A DNA stretch of 64,000 nt from Galactobacter valiniphilus (GTDB lineage Bacteria > Actinomycetota > Actinomycetes > Actinomycetales > Micrococcaceae). Position numbers and translations under genes: made by a program. The notes beneath the pieces are model-generated. The model saw nothing but the letters and a program-made list of their open reading frames with translations, had not been told where the DNA came from and made no database searches. Positions 51,348-59,962 of this stretch are shown here, in pieces (position 1 is the stretch's first letter; the number at the start of each line of letters is the position of its first letter). The DNA is taken from NCBI RefSeq assembly GCF_003575975.1, contig NZ_QQXK01000011.1:41313-105312 (forward strand). Reading direction: 5' to 3'.

Positions 51348-52454
51348 TTGAGCACTCCCTTCCTTGACCTCCCCTCCTCCGAGCCGGAGCGACTGCTCCC
51401 CTACGGGTGGAACGCTTCCCTCGCCGGCGATTTCGCCGACCTGGGACTCCCCGACCATCAACCGGCCCGCGTGCTGCGGGCCGAACGCACGGCCTGCGAG
51501 GCCATCACCCCGGACGGCATCGCCCGCGTTGACCTCGTGGGCGCCCACTCCGCCAACCAGGCCTCACCCACCACGGGCGATTGGATCGCCGTGACACCCC
51601 CGGAGCCTGGCCAGGCCCGACGCCTCGCGGCCCTCCTTCCCCGCCGCACCGAGCTGCACCGAGGCGGCAGCGGTGGCGCCTCGCGCGTGCAGGTGCTCGC
51701 CGCCAATGTGGACACGGTGTTTGTCGCCGTCTCCTTGTCCTCGGCCCTGCGGCACGCCCGCACCGAGCGCTTCCTCTCGCTCGCTTGGTCCTCCGGCGCC
51801 ACACCCGTGCTGGTCGCGACCAAGGCCGATCTCTGCCCCGACCCCGACGCCGCGCTCGAGGAACTGCGCGAGGTGGCGCTCGGCATCGAGCTGGTCTCGA
51901 CCTCCGCCGCCACGGGCGAGGGCATGGAACGCCTCCGCTCCCTCGCCGTCGGCACCGTGGCGCTGCTCGGCCCGTCCGGAGCCGGGAAGTCCACGCTCGG
52001 CAACGCGCTGCTCGGCGAGGAGCTCCTCGACACCGGCGCCATCCGCGAGGCGGATGGCCGCGGGCACCACACCACCGCGTGGCGCGAGTTGCTCCCCCTG
52101 CCGGGTGGCGGCGTCCTCCTCGACACCCCCGGCCTGCGCTCGGTGGGCATGAGCGGGGACGAGGAAGGTCTGGAGCGGACCTTCGGTGACGTCGAGGAGC
52201 TGGCCCTGGGCTGCCGCTTCGCCGATTGCGAGCACCGCACCGAGCCCGGGTGCGCCGTCCTGGCGGCGATCGACGAGGGTGCGCTGAGCGAGCGACGCCT
52301 CGCGAGCTATCGCAAGCTGCTGCGCGAGAATGCGTGGCAGGCCTCGCGCACCGATGCCCTGCTGCGGCAGGAGATCGGTGCCAAGTGGAAGTCGATGGCC
52401 AAGAGCAACCGCGCCATGAAGCGCGAGATCAAGCGAAGGGACACTGGACGATGA
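51348..52454 (+). CDS. rsgA: Ribosome small-subunit-dependent GTPase RsgA
   Basis: 368 residues with the circularly permuted GTPase order G4-G1-G3. An N-terminal OB-fold (about 1-110, ending TTGDWIAVTPPEPGQ) is followed by VATKADLCPD (G4), LGPSGAGKSTLGNALLG (G1), GRGHHTTAW (G2) and LLDTPGLRSVG (G3), and a zinc site CRFADCEHRTEPGC. RsgA matures the 30S subunit and is inhibited by (p)ppGpp. TTG at 51348 starts the family N-terminus. The stop overlaps the next ORF by four bases (ATGA). Confidence 0.95.
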   Translation: MSTPFLDLPSSEPERLLPYGWNASLAGDFADLGLPDHQPARVLRAERTACEAITPDGIARVDLVGAHSANQASPTTGDWIAVTPPEPGQARRLAALLPRRTELHRGGSGGASRVQVLAANVDTVFVAVSLSSALRHARTERFLSLAWSSGATPVLVATKADLCPDPDAALEELREVALGIELVSTSAATGEGMERLRSLAVGTVALLGPSGAGKSTLGNALLGEELLDTGAIREADGRGHHTTAWRELLPLPGGGVLLDTPGLRSVGMSGDEEGLERTFGDVEELALGCRFADCEHRTEPGCAVLAAIDEGALSERRLASYRKLLRENAWQASRTDALLRQEIGAKWKSMAKSNRAMKREIKRRDTGR

Positions 52455-52986
52455 GCCCCTCAACGCCGCAGCAGTGGCTGGCCAGGCCGGAGGCCCCCGG
52501 CGAAGAAGCGGCCGTGTTTGCCGTCAACGCTGCGGCCTTTCCTGCCGAGGACGAGGCGCGACTCGTGGACGCACTGCGGGCGGATGCCGATGCCTGGATC
52601 CCGGGGCTCTCCACCGTGACGCTGGACGGCGCGGGCCGCGTGGTGGGCCACGCCCTGCTCACCCGCTGCACGGTGGGCGGCGAGCCGGCGCTCGCCCTGG
52701 CGCCGTGCGCCGTGCTCCCTGAGGTGCAGGGGCGTGGGACCGGATCCGCCGCGATCCGCGCGGGCCTGGACGCCGCGCGGGCTCGGGTAGCCGAGGGCGG
52801 CGAGAACCTCGTGGTGGTGCTCGGCCACGCCGCCTACTACCCGCGCTCGGCTTCACGCCGGCCTCCGGCTGGGGCGTCACCGGACCCTTCGAGGTGCCGG
52901 ATGACCACTTCCTGGCGCTCGCGCTGGACCCCAAACGCCCGACGCCGCGCGGGGAGATCGCGTACCCGGCCGCCTTTGGCGTGTAG
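52451..52986 (+). pseudogene. GNAT-family N-acetyltransferase with a one-base deletion
   Basis: ATG at 52451 overlaps the rsgA stop. Residues 1-132 are a GNAT of the predicted YhbS type (VTLDGAGRVVGHALLTRC, LAPCAVLPEVQGRGTGSAAI with the QGRGTG CoA loop, VVVLGHAAYYPR). At CGCTCGGC (about 52848) one T is missing. The next frame continues FGFTPASGWGVTGPFEVPDD and then HFLALALDPKRPTPRGE to AAFGV at the TAG 52984-52986. Restored length is about 178 residues. Translational coupling to rsgA suggests the intact gene was or is functional. Could be a sequencing indel. Confidence 0.75.
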
Positions 52987-53000
52987 CCGGGGACGGCACC

Positions 53001-53033
53001 CGTCCGCCGCCCCGCCGCTAGAGGCGGCGGACG
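53001..53033. terminator. Hairpin terminator after the rsgA unit
   Basis: CGTCCGCCGCC (53001-53011) pairs with GGCGGCGGACG (53023-53033), between the GNAT remnant and the convergent small zinc-ribbon gene. Confidence 0.7.
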
Positions 53034-53084
53034 CGGCGTCGTGCCGTGGGCCGGGCCCGGCCGAACCGCCAGGACGGGCTCCGC

Positions 53085-53315
53085 TTAGTGCGGCGGGGCG
53101 ATGACGCGGCTCAGCGCCGAGCGGTCCGCCCGCGCCGGGCCGAGCCGCTCGGCGCGCCAGGACCCGCACCCCTCGCAGCGAACGTAGGCGAGCCAGCCCT
53201 CCCAGGTGGCGTGGCGGGAGACGACACTCCAGCCGTGCTGGTGCTCGGGGGCTCCGGCCGGGCGGGCGGCCGGCGCGGTCTCGGTGGTGGCGATCTGAGC
53301 TGTGGTGGTGTTCAT
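53085..53315 (-). CDS. Small zinc-ribbon-like protein of unknown function
   Basis: 76 residues. A Thr/Ala/Pro-rich N-terminus is followed by HGWSVVSRHATWEGWLAYVR, then C-E-G-C with Gly-Ser-Trp-Arg, a single CxxC knuckle. Similar small proteins with this SRHxTxEGWVxYxRC pattern occur in actinobacteria without known function. ATG at 53315 is 26 bp from the divergent CGNR-type gene, so the two promoters overlap. Confidence 0.7.
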   Translation of the reverse strand: MNTTTAQIATTETAPAARPAGAPEHQHGWSVVSRHATWEGWLAYVRCEGCGSWRAERLGPARADRSALSRVIAPPH

Positions 53316-53340
53316 GTCACCAGGCTGATGTAATGCCATT

Positions 53341-53889
53341 ATGCAACTCAACCCTTACGGTGAATACGCGGTGCTGCTCGCCGCCTCGCTCGCCAACGAG
53401 TGGCCGGCCGACCGTGCAGGGATCGAGGCCAGGACGCGCGAGTTCGGGATGACGATGACCTTCCCCGAGGGTCCCGACGACCACGCCCGCGTCAGCGAGG
53501 TGGTCCAGGAGTGGGCGGCGGTGGTCGACGCGCCGCCCGGCGCCGAGCGCGCCGAGCTGCTCAACGAGATCATGGCCTCGGCGGCGGCCTTCCCCCGACT
53601 CACCGATCACGACGGCGAGGGCTGGCACCTGCACTACCGGGACGTCGGGATGTCCTTTGCGGCGGTGCTGCGCTCGGTCTTTGCCGTGGGCACCGCCCTG
53701 CACCTCACCACGCGGGGCATGCACCGGCTGCGCCGCTGCGCCGCGGGCGAGGCCCCGGGCGACCCCTGCGCCAACGTGGTCGTTGACGTCACGCGCAACG
53801 GGCGCCAGCGCTACTGCTCGGTGCGCTGCGCCAACCGCGACGCCGTGCGGCGCCACCGCGCAAGGCAGGCGAGCCCCGGCCGCACATGA
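53341..53889 (+). CDS. CGNR-type zinc-finger protein (ABATE domain), probable regulator
   Basis: 182 residues. The N-terminal ABATE-like domain (about 1-130, starting LNPYGEYAVLLAASLANEWP) is followed by the CGNR zinc finger with CANVVVDVTRNGRQRYCSVR and CANRDAVRRHRARQ. The family hallmark CGNR reads CANR here; the zinc-binding cysteines are retained. These proteins are believed to be stress-related transcription regulators. The start codon is at 53341, 25 bp from the divergent gene, with no ribosome-binding site, suggesting a leaderless mRNA. Confidence 0.85.
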   Translation: MQLNPYGEYAVLLAASLANEWPADRAGIEARTREFGMTMTFPEGPDDHARVSEVVQEWAAVVDAPPGAERAELLNEIMASAAAFPRLTDHDGEGWHLHYRDVGMSFAAVLRSVFAVGTALHLTTRGMHRLRRCAAGEAPGDPCANVVVDVTRNGRQRYCSVRCANRDAVRRHRARQASPGRT

Positions 53890-53921
53890 CGGCCGGGGCT
53901 CGCGGCGGGCACTGTCTCCCG

Positions 53922-54506
53922 CTAGACCTCGTACTTGAGCTTGAGCAGCTCCACGAACTCCTCGAAGGTGCCGGCGACATCGACGCCCTCGTCGATGACC
54001 TGCTTGAGGCCCTGGGAGCCCTCGATCAGGCCGAGCGTTGCCAGGGCCATGCGGCGCGGGTCGAGCTCCGGACGCATGACGCCGTCCTCGACGCCGCCCC
54101 TGAAGATCGATTCGAGCGCCTCGATGTTGCGGTTGCGCAGCTCGTCCAGGATCTCGTGCGCCGGGTGCTCGGGGTCCGCCGCCTCCACGCGCAGCCGGAC
54201 GAACATGCTGACCGCGCCGCGCTTGGGCTCGAGGTCGCGCATGAGCGCGGCGTAGTTGCCGAGCCCCACCCAGCCGCGGCCGTCGTTGCCGGAGAAGAAC
54301 TGCTGATCGGCCTCGGCGAACAGCCAGGACATCGCCGCTGCGGCGAGCACATCGGCCGAGGGGAACAGCTCCCCCAGCTGCTCCTCCGTGAGGCGCACGG
54401 CCTTGGCCATCGCCGGGAACGAGAAATCGGGGATGCCCCCGCCCTTCAAGTGACGGGCAACGGCGGTAATGGCGCGGGCCCGGGGCGTGAGGGCCGGGGC
54501 GCCCAT
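53922..54506 (-). CDS. TetR-like regulator
   Basis: 194 residues. The N-terminal part is a helix-turn-helix with an atypical recognition region (ALTPRARAITAVARHLKGGG, FSFPAMAKAVRLTEEQLGEL), followed by an all-helical ligand domain that resembles the TetR C-terminal fold (MALATLGLIEGSQGLKQVID). No target gene is divergent; the inverted repeat at 54557, 50 bp upstream, suggests autoregulation. Assignment to TetR is from overall pattern, moderately sure. Confidence 0.75.
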   Translation of the reverse strand: MGAPALTPRARAITAVARHLKGGGIPDFSFPAMAKAVRLTEEQLGELFPSADVLAAAAMSWLFAEADQQFFSGNDGRGWVGLGNYAALMRDLEPKRGAVSMFVRLRVEAADPEHPAHEILDELRNRNIEALESIFRGGVEDGVMRPELDPRRMALATLGLIEGSQGLKQVIDEGVDVAGTFEEFVELLKLKYEV

Positions 54507-54556
54507 CAGGCCGTTCGGAACTCCGGAACCTGCACTACTGGGGGGTCATGAGCACC

Positions 54557-54586
54557 ATAGTAAAGGGCCGAGAACTCCTTTACTAT
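54557..54586. promoter_or_regulatory. Probable operator of the 53922 regulator
   Basis: ATAGTAAAGG (54557-54566) and its exact complement CCTTTACTAT (54577-54586), separated by ten bases, 51 bp upstream of the regulator start at 54506. It stands out as AT-rich in a GC-rich setting. It could also act as a weak terminator for the gene ending at 54629. Confidence 0.7.
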
Positions 54587-54628
54587 CCCCGGAGTCGCGT
54601 GGCAACCCGGCGGTGACGACGGCAGCGA

Positions 54629-55159
54629 TCAGCGCACCGGCAGCGGCGGCCCCTCCGGGAAATCCCCGCGCGTGAGGTCGAGAAACAGGGCGTCCTCGAG
54701 GTGGCCCGCGGGGCGGCGCTGGTAGTCGCGCAGCACGCCGATGCGGCGGAAGCCGAGGCGCTCGTAGCTGCGAATCGCGCCGTCGTTGTTGATATTCGGG
54801 TCCAGCGTGACGCGCGTGATCCCCCTGGCGAACTCTGCGCGGATGGCGAGGGCGAGTGCCTCCTCGCCGATCCGGTGCCCGCGGAACGCCGTACCGATGA
54901 AGAGGTGCATGACCGTGGTGGGGTACTCGGGGTCTTCGTTCGGCAGCACAAACATGGCGCCGGCGCAGCCGCCCTCCACCTCGATGATGCGCACCACCTG
55001 GGGCTCCTCGAGGAAGTCGGCGCGCACGCGCGGTTCGTCGTAGCCGACCCACCACTCGCTCACCTCCGGCTCCGCGAGGATGCGGACCAGCGGAGCGACG
55101 TCCTCCTCCCGCGGCGCGCGCAGGGTCACGAGGGGGCCGATCAGGGGAAGCTCGCTCAT
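54629..55159 (-). CDS. GNAT-family acetyltransferase, aminoglycoside AAC(6')-like
   Basis: 176 residues. LIGPLVTLRAPREEDVAPLV and EWWVGYDEPRVRADFLEEPQ resemble the AAC(6')/RimJ-like acetyltransferases. The CoA motif is FIGTAFRGHRIGEEALALAI with RGHRIG, and motif B is RSYERLGFRRIGVLRDY. It could modify aminoglycosides or other amines; resistance is not implied without tests. Start at 55159; the divergent amidohydrolase begins 190 bp away with a family-2 element between them. Confidence 0.88.
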   Translation of the reverse strand: MSELPLIGPLVTLRAPREEDVAPLVRILAEPEVSEWWVGYDEPRVRADFLEEPQVVRIIEVEGGCAGAMFVLPNEDPEYPTTVMHLFIGTAFRGHRIGEEALALAIRAEFARGITRVTLDPNINNDGAIRSYERLGFRRIGVLRDYQRRPAGHLEDALFLDLTRGDFPEGPPLPVR

Positions 55160-55215
55160 GCCCTCACGCTAGCTGGCCTGGCTGGCGCCAGCCAGGGTTC
55201 GGGCGAACGCAGTTC

Positions 55216-55272
55216 GCATCCGGGAATCGACGGGCGATCGTCGTTTCGACGATCTCCTGTCGGTGTCCGGAT
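55216..55272. repeat. 57-bp palindromic element, family 2 copy B
   Basis: Aligns without gaps to 15124-15180 (41 of 57 identical). Here the apical stem GATCGTCG-TTT-CGACGATC is perfect and the outer arms (GCATCCGG, CCGGAT) are imperfect. It lies in the 189-bp divergent gap between the acetyltransferase and the amidohydrolase. Confidence 0.7.
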
Positions 55273-55348
55273 CTCGAGTGGGCGCCGCGCCCGCGCGCGA
55301 GCGGACCCACCCCTGGGCGCCAGATCATATTTGGGACACCATTTGCGC

Positions 55349-56641
55349 ATGACCGAGCCACGCACCTGGACCCTCAGCAACGTCCGCCCGCTGGGCGGCG
55401 AGCCCGTCGACCTGCTCCTCGAGGACGGCCTCATCGCCGCCATCACGCCGCACGCGGCGGAGCACGCCTCAGCGCACGACGACGCCCTGCCGGGCTCCCA
55501 GCCCCGGCCCGCCCCGGGCGGGGCGACGGCGGGAGGCGAGCGGGCGTCGTCGGGGATCGGCGCGGAGCACGCCGTGGTGGATGGCCGCGGGCTGCTGGCC
55601 CTGCCCGGCCTCATCAACGCCCACGCCCACGTGGACAAGTCGTGGTGGGGGCGCGGCTGGGTGAGTTACGGCGGCGAGGGAACCACCCAGGGGCGCATCG
55701 CCCACGAGCGCGAGCACCGCGCGGGCCTCGGCATCCCCTCCGAGTCGGGTGCGCGCACCATCCTGGAGGAGTTCCTGCGCCACGGCACCACCGCCACCCG
55801 CTCGCACGTTGACGTGGATCTGGGGGTGGGGCTGAGCGGACTGGAGCACGTGCGCGCCGCGGCCGAGTCCCTGGGCGGGGCCGTCGAGGTGGAGCTCGTC
55901 GCGTTCCCGCAGGACGGCGTGCTGCGCCGCCCCGGCGTGGTGAAGCTGCTCGAGGAGGCGGCCCAGCTCGGCGTCGCGAGCATCGGCGGCCTGGATCCGG
56001 CCGGGATCGACCGCGATCCCGTGGGCCAGCTGGACGCCCTGTTCGACATCGTGGAGCGCACGGGCGTGGGCCTGGACCTTCACCTGCACGATCCGCGCGA
56101 GCTCGGCGCCTTCCAGATCGAGCTCATCGCCGAGCGGACCGTCGCCGCCGGCGCGCAGGGCCGCGTCAACGTGGCGCACGGCTTCGCCCTGGGCGAGCTC
56201 GCGCCGGGCGCGCAGGAGGAGCTGCTCGGCAAGGTGGCCGAGGCCGGCGTCAGCTGGTCCACCGTGGCCCCCGTGCGCAGTGCTCCCCTGCCCTGGCGAC
56301 GCATGGGCGAGCTCGGCGTGGGGATCGGCCTGGGGACCGACGGCATCCGCGACCTTTGGAACCCCTTCGGCGACGGCGATCTGCTCAAGATCGCCCTGCA
56401 GTTCGCGCGAGTGAACGGCCTGCACACCGACGAGGATCTGGCCTACGCCGTGAAGCTCGCGAGCACGCTCGCCGCGCCGTTCGTGCACCGCCACGCGCAC
56501 GGCCTCGAGGTGGGCGCGCGGGCCGATGTGGTGCTGGTCGACGCGCTCAACGTGCAGGACGCCCTGGTGCGCACGCCCGTGCGCGAGCTCGTGGTGGCCG
56601 GCGGCCGCGTCGTCGCGCAGCGCGGCGAGCTGCTCGTCTGA
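55349..56641 (+). CDS. Amidohydrolase, cytosine-deaminase-like
   Basis: 430 residues of the amidohydrolase superfamily. Metal motif 1 is NAHAHVDKSWWGRGW (HxH at about 94-96), the second site DLHLHDPRELGAF (about 249-261), then NVAHGFALG, and the last Asp in GIGLGTDGIRDLWNPFGDGD. This pattern is that of CodA-type cytosine/isoguanine deaminases and N-isopropylammelide-like hydrolases. The segment between residues 35 and 70 is a low-complexity insert. ATG at 55349 lacks a ribosome-binding site. It is convergent with a GntR gene, which may be its regulator. Confidence 0.88.
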   Translation: MTEPRTWTLSNVRPLGGEPVDLLLEDGLIAAITPHAAEHASAHDDALPGSQPRPAPGGATAGGERASSGIGAEHAVVDGRGLLALPGLINAHAHVDKSWWGRGWVSYGGEGTTQGRIAHEREHRAGLGIPSESGARTILEEFLRHGTTATRSHVDVDLGVGLSGLEHVRAAAESLGGAVEVELVAFPQDGVLRRPGVVKLLEEAAQLGVASIGGLDPAGIDRDPVGQLDALFDIVERTGVGLDLHLHDPRELGAFQIELIAERTVAAGAQGRVNVAHGFALGELAPGAQEELLGKVAEAGVSWSTVAPVRSAPLPWRRMGELGVGIGLGTDGIRDLWNPFGDGDLLKIALQFARVNGLHTDEDLAYAVKLASTLAAPFVHRHAHGLEVGARADVVLVDALNVQDALVRTPVRELVVAGGRVVAQRGELLV

Positions 56642-56668
56642 GCCGCTCTCCGCGCCCCGGCGCTGCAT

Positions 56669-56732
56669 GCGGTGAAGCCTCGCTGGGCGGGGCGGCGGGA
56701 CGCCCAGCCTGCGGTGAAGCCGCGCTGGGCGG
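56669..56732. repeat. Pair of 22-bp direct repeats
   Basis: GCGGTGAAGCCTCGCTGGGCGG (56669-56690) and the same with one change (56711-56732), 42 bp apart, with GCTGGGC / GCCCAGC between them able to form a hairpin. They lie between the convergent amidohydrolase and GntR genes. Confidence 0.75.
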
Positions 56733-56753
56733 CGGCCACACGCCGTCGGGCGT

Positions 56754-57413
56754 TTAGGCCGTGACGTATGCGGCGCGCCCGTGCTCCTCGGCGCGGCGCG
56801 CGCTGGAGACGAGGTGCTCCTCGGCGAGCGCGCGGGCGCGCTCGGGATCGCCCGCCTCGATCGCGGCGTAGAGCTCCTCGTGCTCGTCGGTGACGGCGAG
56901 CAGATCGTCGTGCTGCGAGAGCATCCAGCGCAGGCGCGAGGCCAGGAGGGCACCGACCTCACCGACGAGCCCGTTGGGGCTCAGCTCCAGCGCCACGGTG
57001 TGGAAGGCCGCCGCCTCGCGGTGGGAGGCCGCAACATCGCCGCGGCTGGCCGCCTCGGCGTGCCGGGCGAGGATGGCTCGCAGGCGCTTGAGGTCCTCGG
57101 CCGTGCGGGTCGCCGCGAGCCCAGCGAAGGCGAGCGGCTCGAGGGCCGCGCGCACCTGCTGCAGGTCGTCGATGTCCTGTTCGGAGAATTCGCGGACCAC
57201 GGCCCACGTGCGCGGGCGGGGCGTCACGAGCCCCTCGTTGGTCAGCGCGCGCAGGGCCTCGCGGATGGGCAGGCGGGAGACGCCGAGTTCCGCCGCGAGG
57301 TCACGCTCCACGAGGCGCGATCCCGGCAGCCGTTCGCCGTCGACGATCTGATCGCGCAGCGTGGCCGCCGCGCGCTCGGCCTCGGACTCGGCGGCGCCCC
57401 CAGTGGTTTTCAT
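56754..57413 (-). CDS. GntR/FadR-family regulator
   Basis: 219 residues. Winged helix at about 10-75 (ERAAATLRDQIVDGERLPGS, RDLAAELGVSRLPIREALRA) and FCD domain with AHTVALELSPNGLVGEVGAL-like helices, with His and Asp or Glu residues for a metal (DEHEELYAAIEAGDPERARA, LAEEHL). FadR-type regulators of this size often control catabolic genes; the adjacent amidohydrolase is a candidate. ATG at 57413 follows GGAAGGA by eight bases. Confidence 0.9.
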   Translation of the reverse strand: MKTTGGAAESEAERAAATLRDQIVDGERLPGSRLVERDLAAELGVSRLPIREALRALTNEGLVTPRPRTWAVVREFSEQDIDDLQQVRAALEPLAFAGLAATRTAEDLKRLRAILARHAEAASRGDVAASHREAAAFHTVALELSPNGLVGEVGALLASRLRWMLSQHDDLLAVTDEHEELYAAIEAGDPERARALAEEHLVSSARRAEEHGRAAYVTA

Positions 57414-57577
57414 GGATGCATCCTTCCACGGTGGAACTCTTCGGCGGGACGCGCCGCGCAGGATGCGCATCCGTGCACAGGGAGCGCGCCCGACCGCGGA
57501 GACACCGCCGCCGGAAGCCTGAGCGGGGTCGGGAGCGGGACCCAGCGGGCGGCACCGCGGGCCTGCTGGGGGCGTGG

Positions 57578-58162
57578 CTAGCGCGCCACGGGACGCGCGC
57601 GCACGGAGACGTAGCCGGAGTCTCGGTCGTAGAAGCGCCGCGGCAGCTCGGCCGCCTTGGTGATGCCGATCCGGGTTGTCACCACCACCCGTTCTTCCCC
57701 CAGCGGCGGGCGGCGGAGGAGACGTAAGGGCGCCAGCGCGACGTCGTGCCCCGACAGGCCCAGGTCGATGGCGAGTGCCTGTCCCAGCTTGCCCGGGCCG
57801 TTGGTGAGCGCAACGCCGCCCCGGCCGCGCAGAAGGGCCATAGTGTCCCGCCCCTCGAGCGGTTCTGCCGCGCGGATCAGCACGCCCTCCCCCACGCCCT
57901 CGCGCCCCACCACGATGTTGAGGCACGAGTGGATCCCGTAGCTGAGGTAGACGTAGGCGTGGCCGGGCCCCAGGAACATGGCCTCATTCCGGGCGGTGCG
58001 CCCGCTGAAGGTGTGACTCGCGGGGTCGTCCTGGCTGTAGGCCTCGGTCTCAACGATGCGCACGCGCAGCGTCTCCGGGCCCAGCGTGCGCTCGAGCTCG
58101 CAGCCAAGCAGCCTCCGCGCGGCCTCCTCGACGGGCAGGCCTAGCCACGAAAAGTCGTCCAT
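57578..58162 (-). CDS. DNA-3-methyladenine glycosylase (MPG/AAG family)
   Basis: 194 residues. The family pattern is complete: ARRLLGCELERTLGPETLRV, then RIVETEAYSQDDPASHTFSG with the catalytic Glu, AMFLGPGHAYVYLSYGIHSC and NIVVGREGVGEGVLIRAAEP, TNGPGKLGQALAIDL. It excises 3-methyladenine and other alkylated or deaminated purines, and is the second alkylation-repair gene of the window besides that at 1029. The start at 58162 is the family N-terminus; the 549-codon open frame upstream is antisense to nothing coding. Confidence 0.95.
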   Translation of the reverse strand: MDDFSWLGLPVEEAARRLLGCELERTLGPETLRVRIVETEAYSQDDPASHTFSGRTARNEAMFLGPGHAYVYLSYGIHSCLNIVVGREGVGEGVLIRAAEPLEGRDTMALLRGRGGVALTNGPGKLGQALAIDLGLSGHDVALAPLRLLRRPPLGEERVVVTTRIGITKAAELPRRFYDRDSGYVSVRARPVAR

Positions 58163-58218
58163 GCGGCCAGCGTAGGACGGGCCAGGGCTCGGCTCGCGGA
58201 GGCGGTGCTCTCCCCGCG

Positions 58219-59103
58219 TCAGCCCAGCGCCAGCAGCGCGCACCCCAGTAGCGCCGCCGCGAGGCCCACGAGGTGCACGCGCGTGAGCTTCTCCTTGAGG
58301 ACGAGCCACCCGAGCACCGTGGTCGTCACGGGATACATCGACACCGCCACGCCCACAGCCGCGAGCGGGCCGATCCACAGGGCCGCCATGAGCAGGAGGT
58401 TCGCGAGGCCAAACAGCACGCCTGCCGTGATCGCTTGACCGGCGGCGAGCGCCGAGCGCGGGGCCCCCGGATGGCTCAGCCCGGCCCGCTGCAACGCGCC
58501 GGAGAGCCCTCGGCTGCGCGTGATCCACAGCGCCAGGCCGCCCAGGAGCAAGAGGCCAACGCTCATCTCGACGAGCGGCAGGACGGCGCCGGACTCCTCC
58601 GGCGCGAGGTTCATGAAGACCACCGTGAGGCCGAAGCCCAGCCCGCCGACCAGCGCCAGCAAGAGGTTGAGCGCGCTCGCCCGCCCCTCGCCGCGCTCGG
58701 CCAGGCCGATCACCACGCCGCCCAGTACGGCCACCGCCACGCCGATCCAGCCCAGCCAGCCCAGGCCGCCGTGACCGATCGCGAGCGCCACACCCACGGG
58801 CACCAGCGCCTCGGTCGCGCCGACGACCGCCGTGACCGGCCCCATGGGCGCCGTCGCGAGCGCGCCGAAGAAGGCGAGGTAACCGACCACGCAGGCCACT
58901 CCTGCGGCCACGCCGGAGAGCACCGCCGTGGCAGACCACGCGCCGCCCTGCACCATCACGGCGAGGGCCGAGATCAGCACGGCGCCCACAAACGTCCAGA
59001 CCGTGGCGCGCAGCGCGCTCGAGCGGCGGGTCGCGAGCCCGCCCACAAAGTCTGAGCCACCCCAGGCGACGGAGGCGGCAAGAGCGAGAAGGACACCGAA
59101 CAT
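58219..59103 (-). CDS. EamA-family (DMT) transporter
   Basis: 294 residues with ten helices in two repeats: FGVLLALAASVAWGGSDFVG opens the first, and GVAVSMYPVTTTVLGWLVLK closes the second with the conserved PVxxxxxxxxxLxE-like end (VLKEKLTRVHLVGLAAALLG). Export of metabolites is likely; the substrate is unknown. It is 56 bp upstream of the glycosylase in the same direction and may be co-transcribed. Divergent from the lipoprotein gene at 59197. Confidence 0.88.
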   Translation of the reverse strand: MFGVLLALAASVAWGGSDFVGGLATRRSSALRATVWTFVGAVLISALAVMVQGGAWSATAVLSGVAAGVACVVGYLAFFGALATAPMGPVTAVVGATEALVPVGVALAIGHGGLGWLGWIGVAVAVLGGVVIGLAERGEGRASALNLLLALVGGLGFGLTVVFMNLAPEESGAVLPLVEMSVGLLLLGGLALWITRSRGLSGALQRAGLSHPGAPRSALAAGQAITAGVLFGLANLLLMAALWIGPLAAVGVAVSMYPVTTTVLGWLVLKEKLTRVHLVGLAAALLGCALLALG

Positions 59104-59196
59104 GCGCCAAGACTAGGGGCGCATCCCCGGGCATTGACCGCGCGTGACGCGCTGGGCGAGGGTGGAAGACCCCACCCCGAACCCCCAGGAGTCCCC

Positions 59197-59880
59197 ATGC
59201 TTCCCCCCACCTCCCTCCGCGGCACACATCGGGCGGTCGCCGGCCTGGGCCTGGCCGTGGCGCTGAGCCTGAGCGCCTGTTCAGGCACGACGGCGGGTGC
59301 TCCCGCCCCAGCGCAGCCCTCCGTTGGAGCGGCGGACGCCTCGGGCGCGGCCTCCGGTGCGGTCTCCGGCTCGGCGCCGGGTGGTGCCGGCACCAGCCCC
59401 GGCGGTTCCACAGGCGCGGACGCGGGCAGCGCCACTGGCGGGGCCGCCCAGGCCAGCGACGCGCCAGCGGCGACGTCGAGCGGGACGCCGGCCGCGCCGT
59501 CGTCCACTGGGTCCTCAGCCGAGGCCCACGGCGCCCCGGCCGCCCGGGCCGTGGCGGACTTCCAGGCCTGGGTGGCCGCGGTCAACGCCGGGAACGCGGC
59601 CAAGGCCTGCCGCTACTTGGGCGCCAAGCAGGCGCAGAAGATGGTGGACGAGCTCGCGGCGGGCGGCGCGGACGTGCGCGATTGCGCGGGGATGATCACC
59701 CTGACGTCGCGGCTCTACGCCGCAGCGGGGCACGCGATGGTCGCCGAGGTCGAGGTGCGCCGGGCCGGCCCCGCGGCGGTGACGCTGTGGGTGGACTACG
59801 ACGGCGATTGCGGGCTCGTGGTGATGGAGCCGGGCAACGGCCACTGGGTCATCAACGAGCAATCGCAGGAGCAGTGCTGA
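59197..59880 (+). CDS. Secreted lipoprotein of unknown function
   Basis: 227 residues. The signal peptide ends in the lipobox LSAC, Cys28. A linker of about 85 residues is low-complexity Gly, Ala, Ser, Pro and Thr. The C-terminal domain (about 115-227, starting VADFQAWVAAVNAGNAAKAC) has four Cys likely in two disulfides and ends WVINEQSQEQC. That domain resembles NTF2-like extracytoplasmic domains of actinobacterial lipoproteins in length and helix-strand order. ATG at 59197 follows CAGGAG. Confidence 0.85.
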   Translation: MLPPTSLRGTHRAVAGLGLAVALSLSACSGTTAGAPAPAQPSVGAADASGAASGAVSGSAPGGAGTSPGGSTGADAGSATGGAAQASDAPAATSSGTPAAPSSTGSSAEAHGAPAARAVADFQAWVAAVNAGNAAKACRYLGAKQAQKMVDELAAGGADVRDCAGMITLTSRLYAAAGHAMVAEVEVRRAGPAAVTLWVDYDGDCGLVVMEPGNGHWVINEQSQEQC

Positions 59881-59906
59881 CGGCGCGCGGCGCCGGTTTC
59901 ACGCGA

Positions 59907-59938
59907 CGAGGGGCGGGACCGGTTGGTCCCGCCCCTCG
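59907..59938. terminator. Bidirectional hairpin terminator
   Basis: 14-bp perfect stem (59907-59920 with 59925-59938, loop GGTT) between the convergent lipoprotein and csbD genes. Confidence 0.85.
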
Positions 59939-59962
59939 CTCTGTGGCCCTCGGGCCGGTGGA

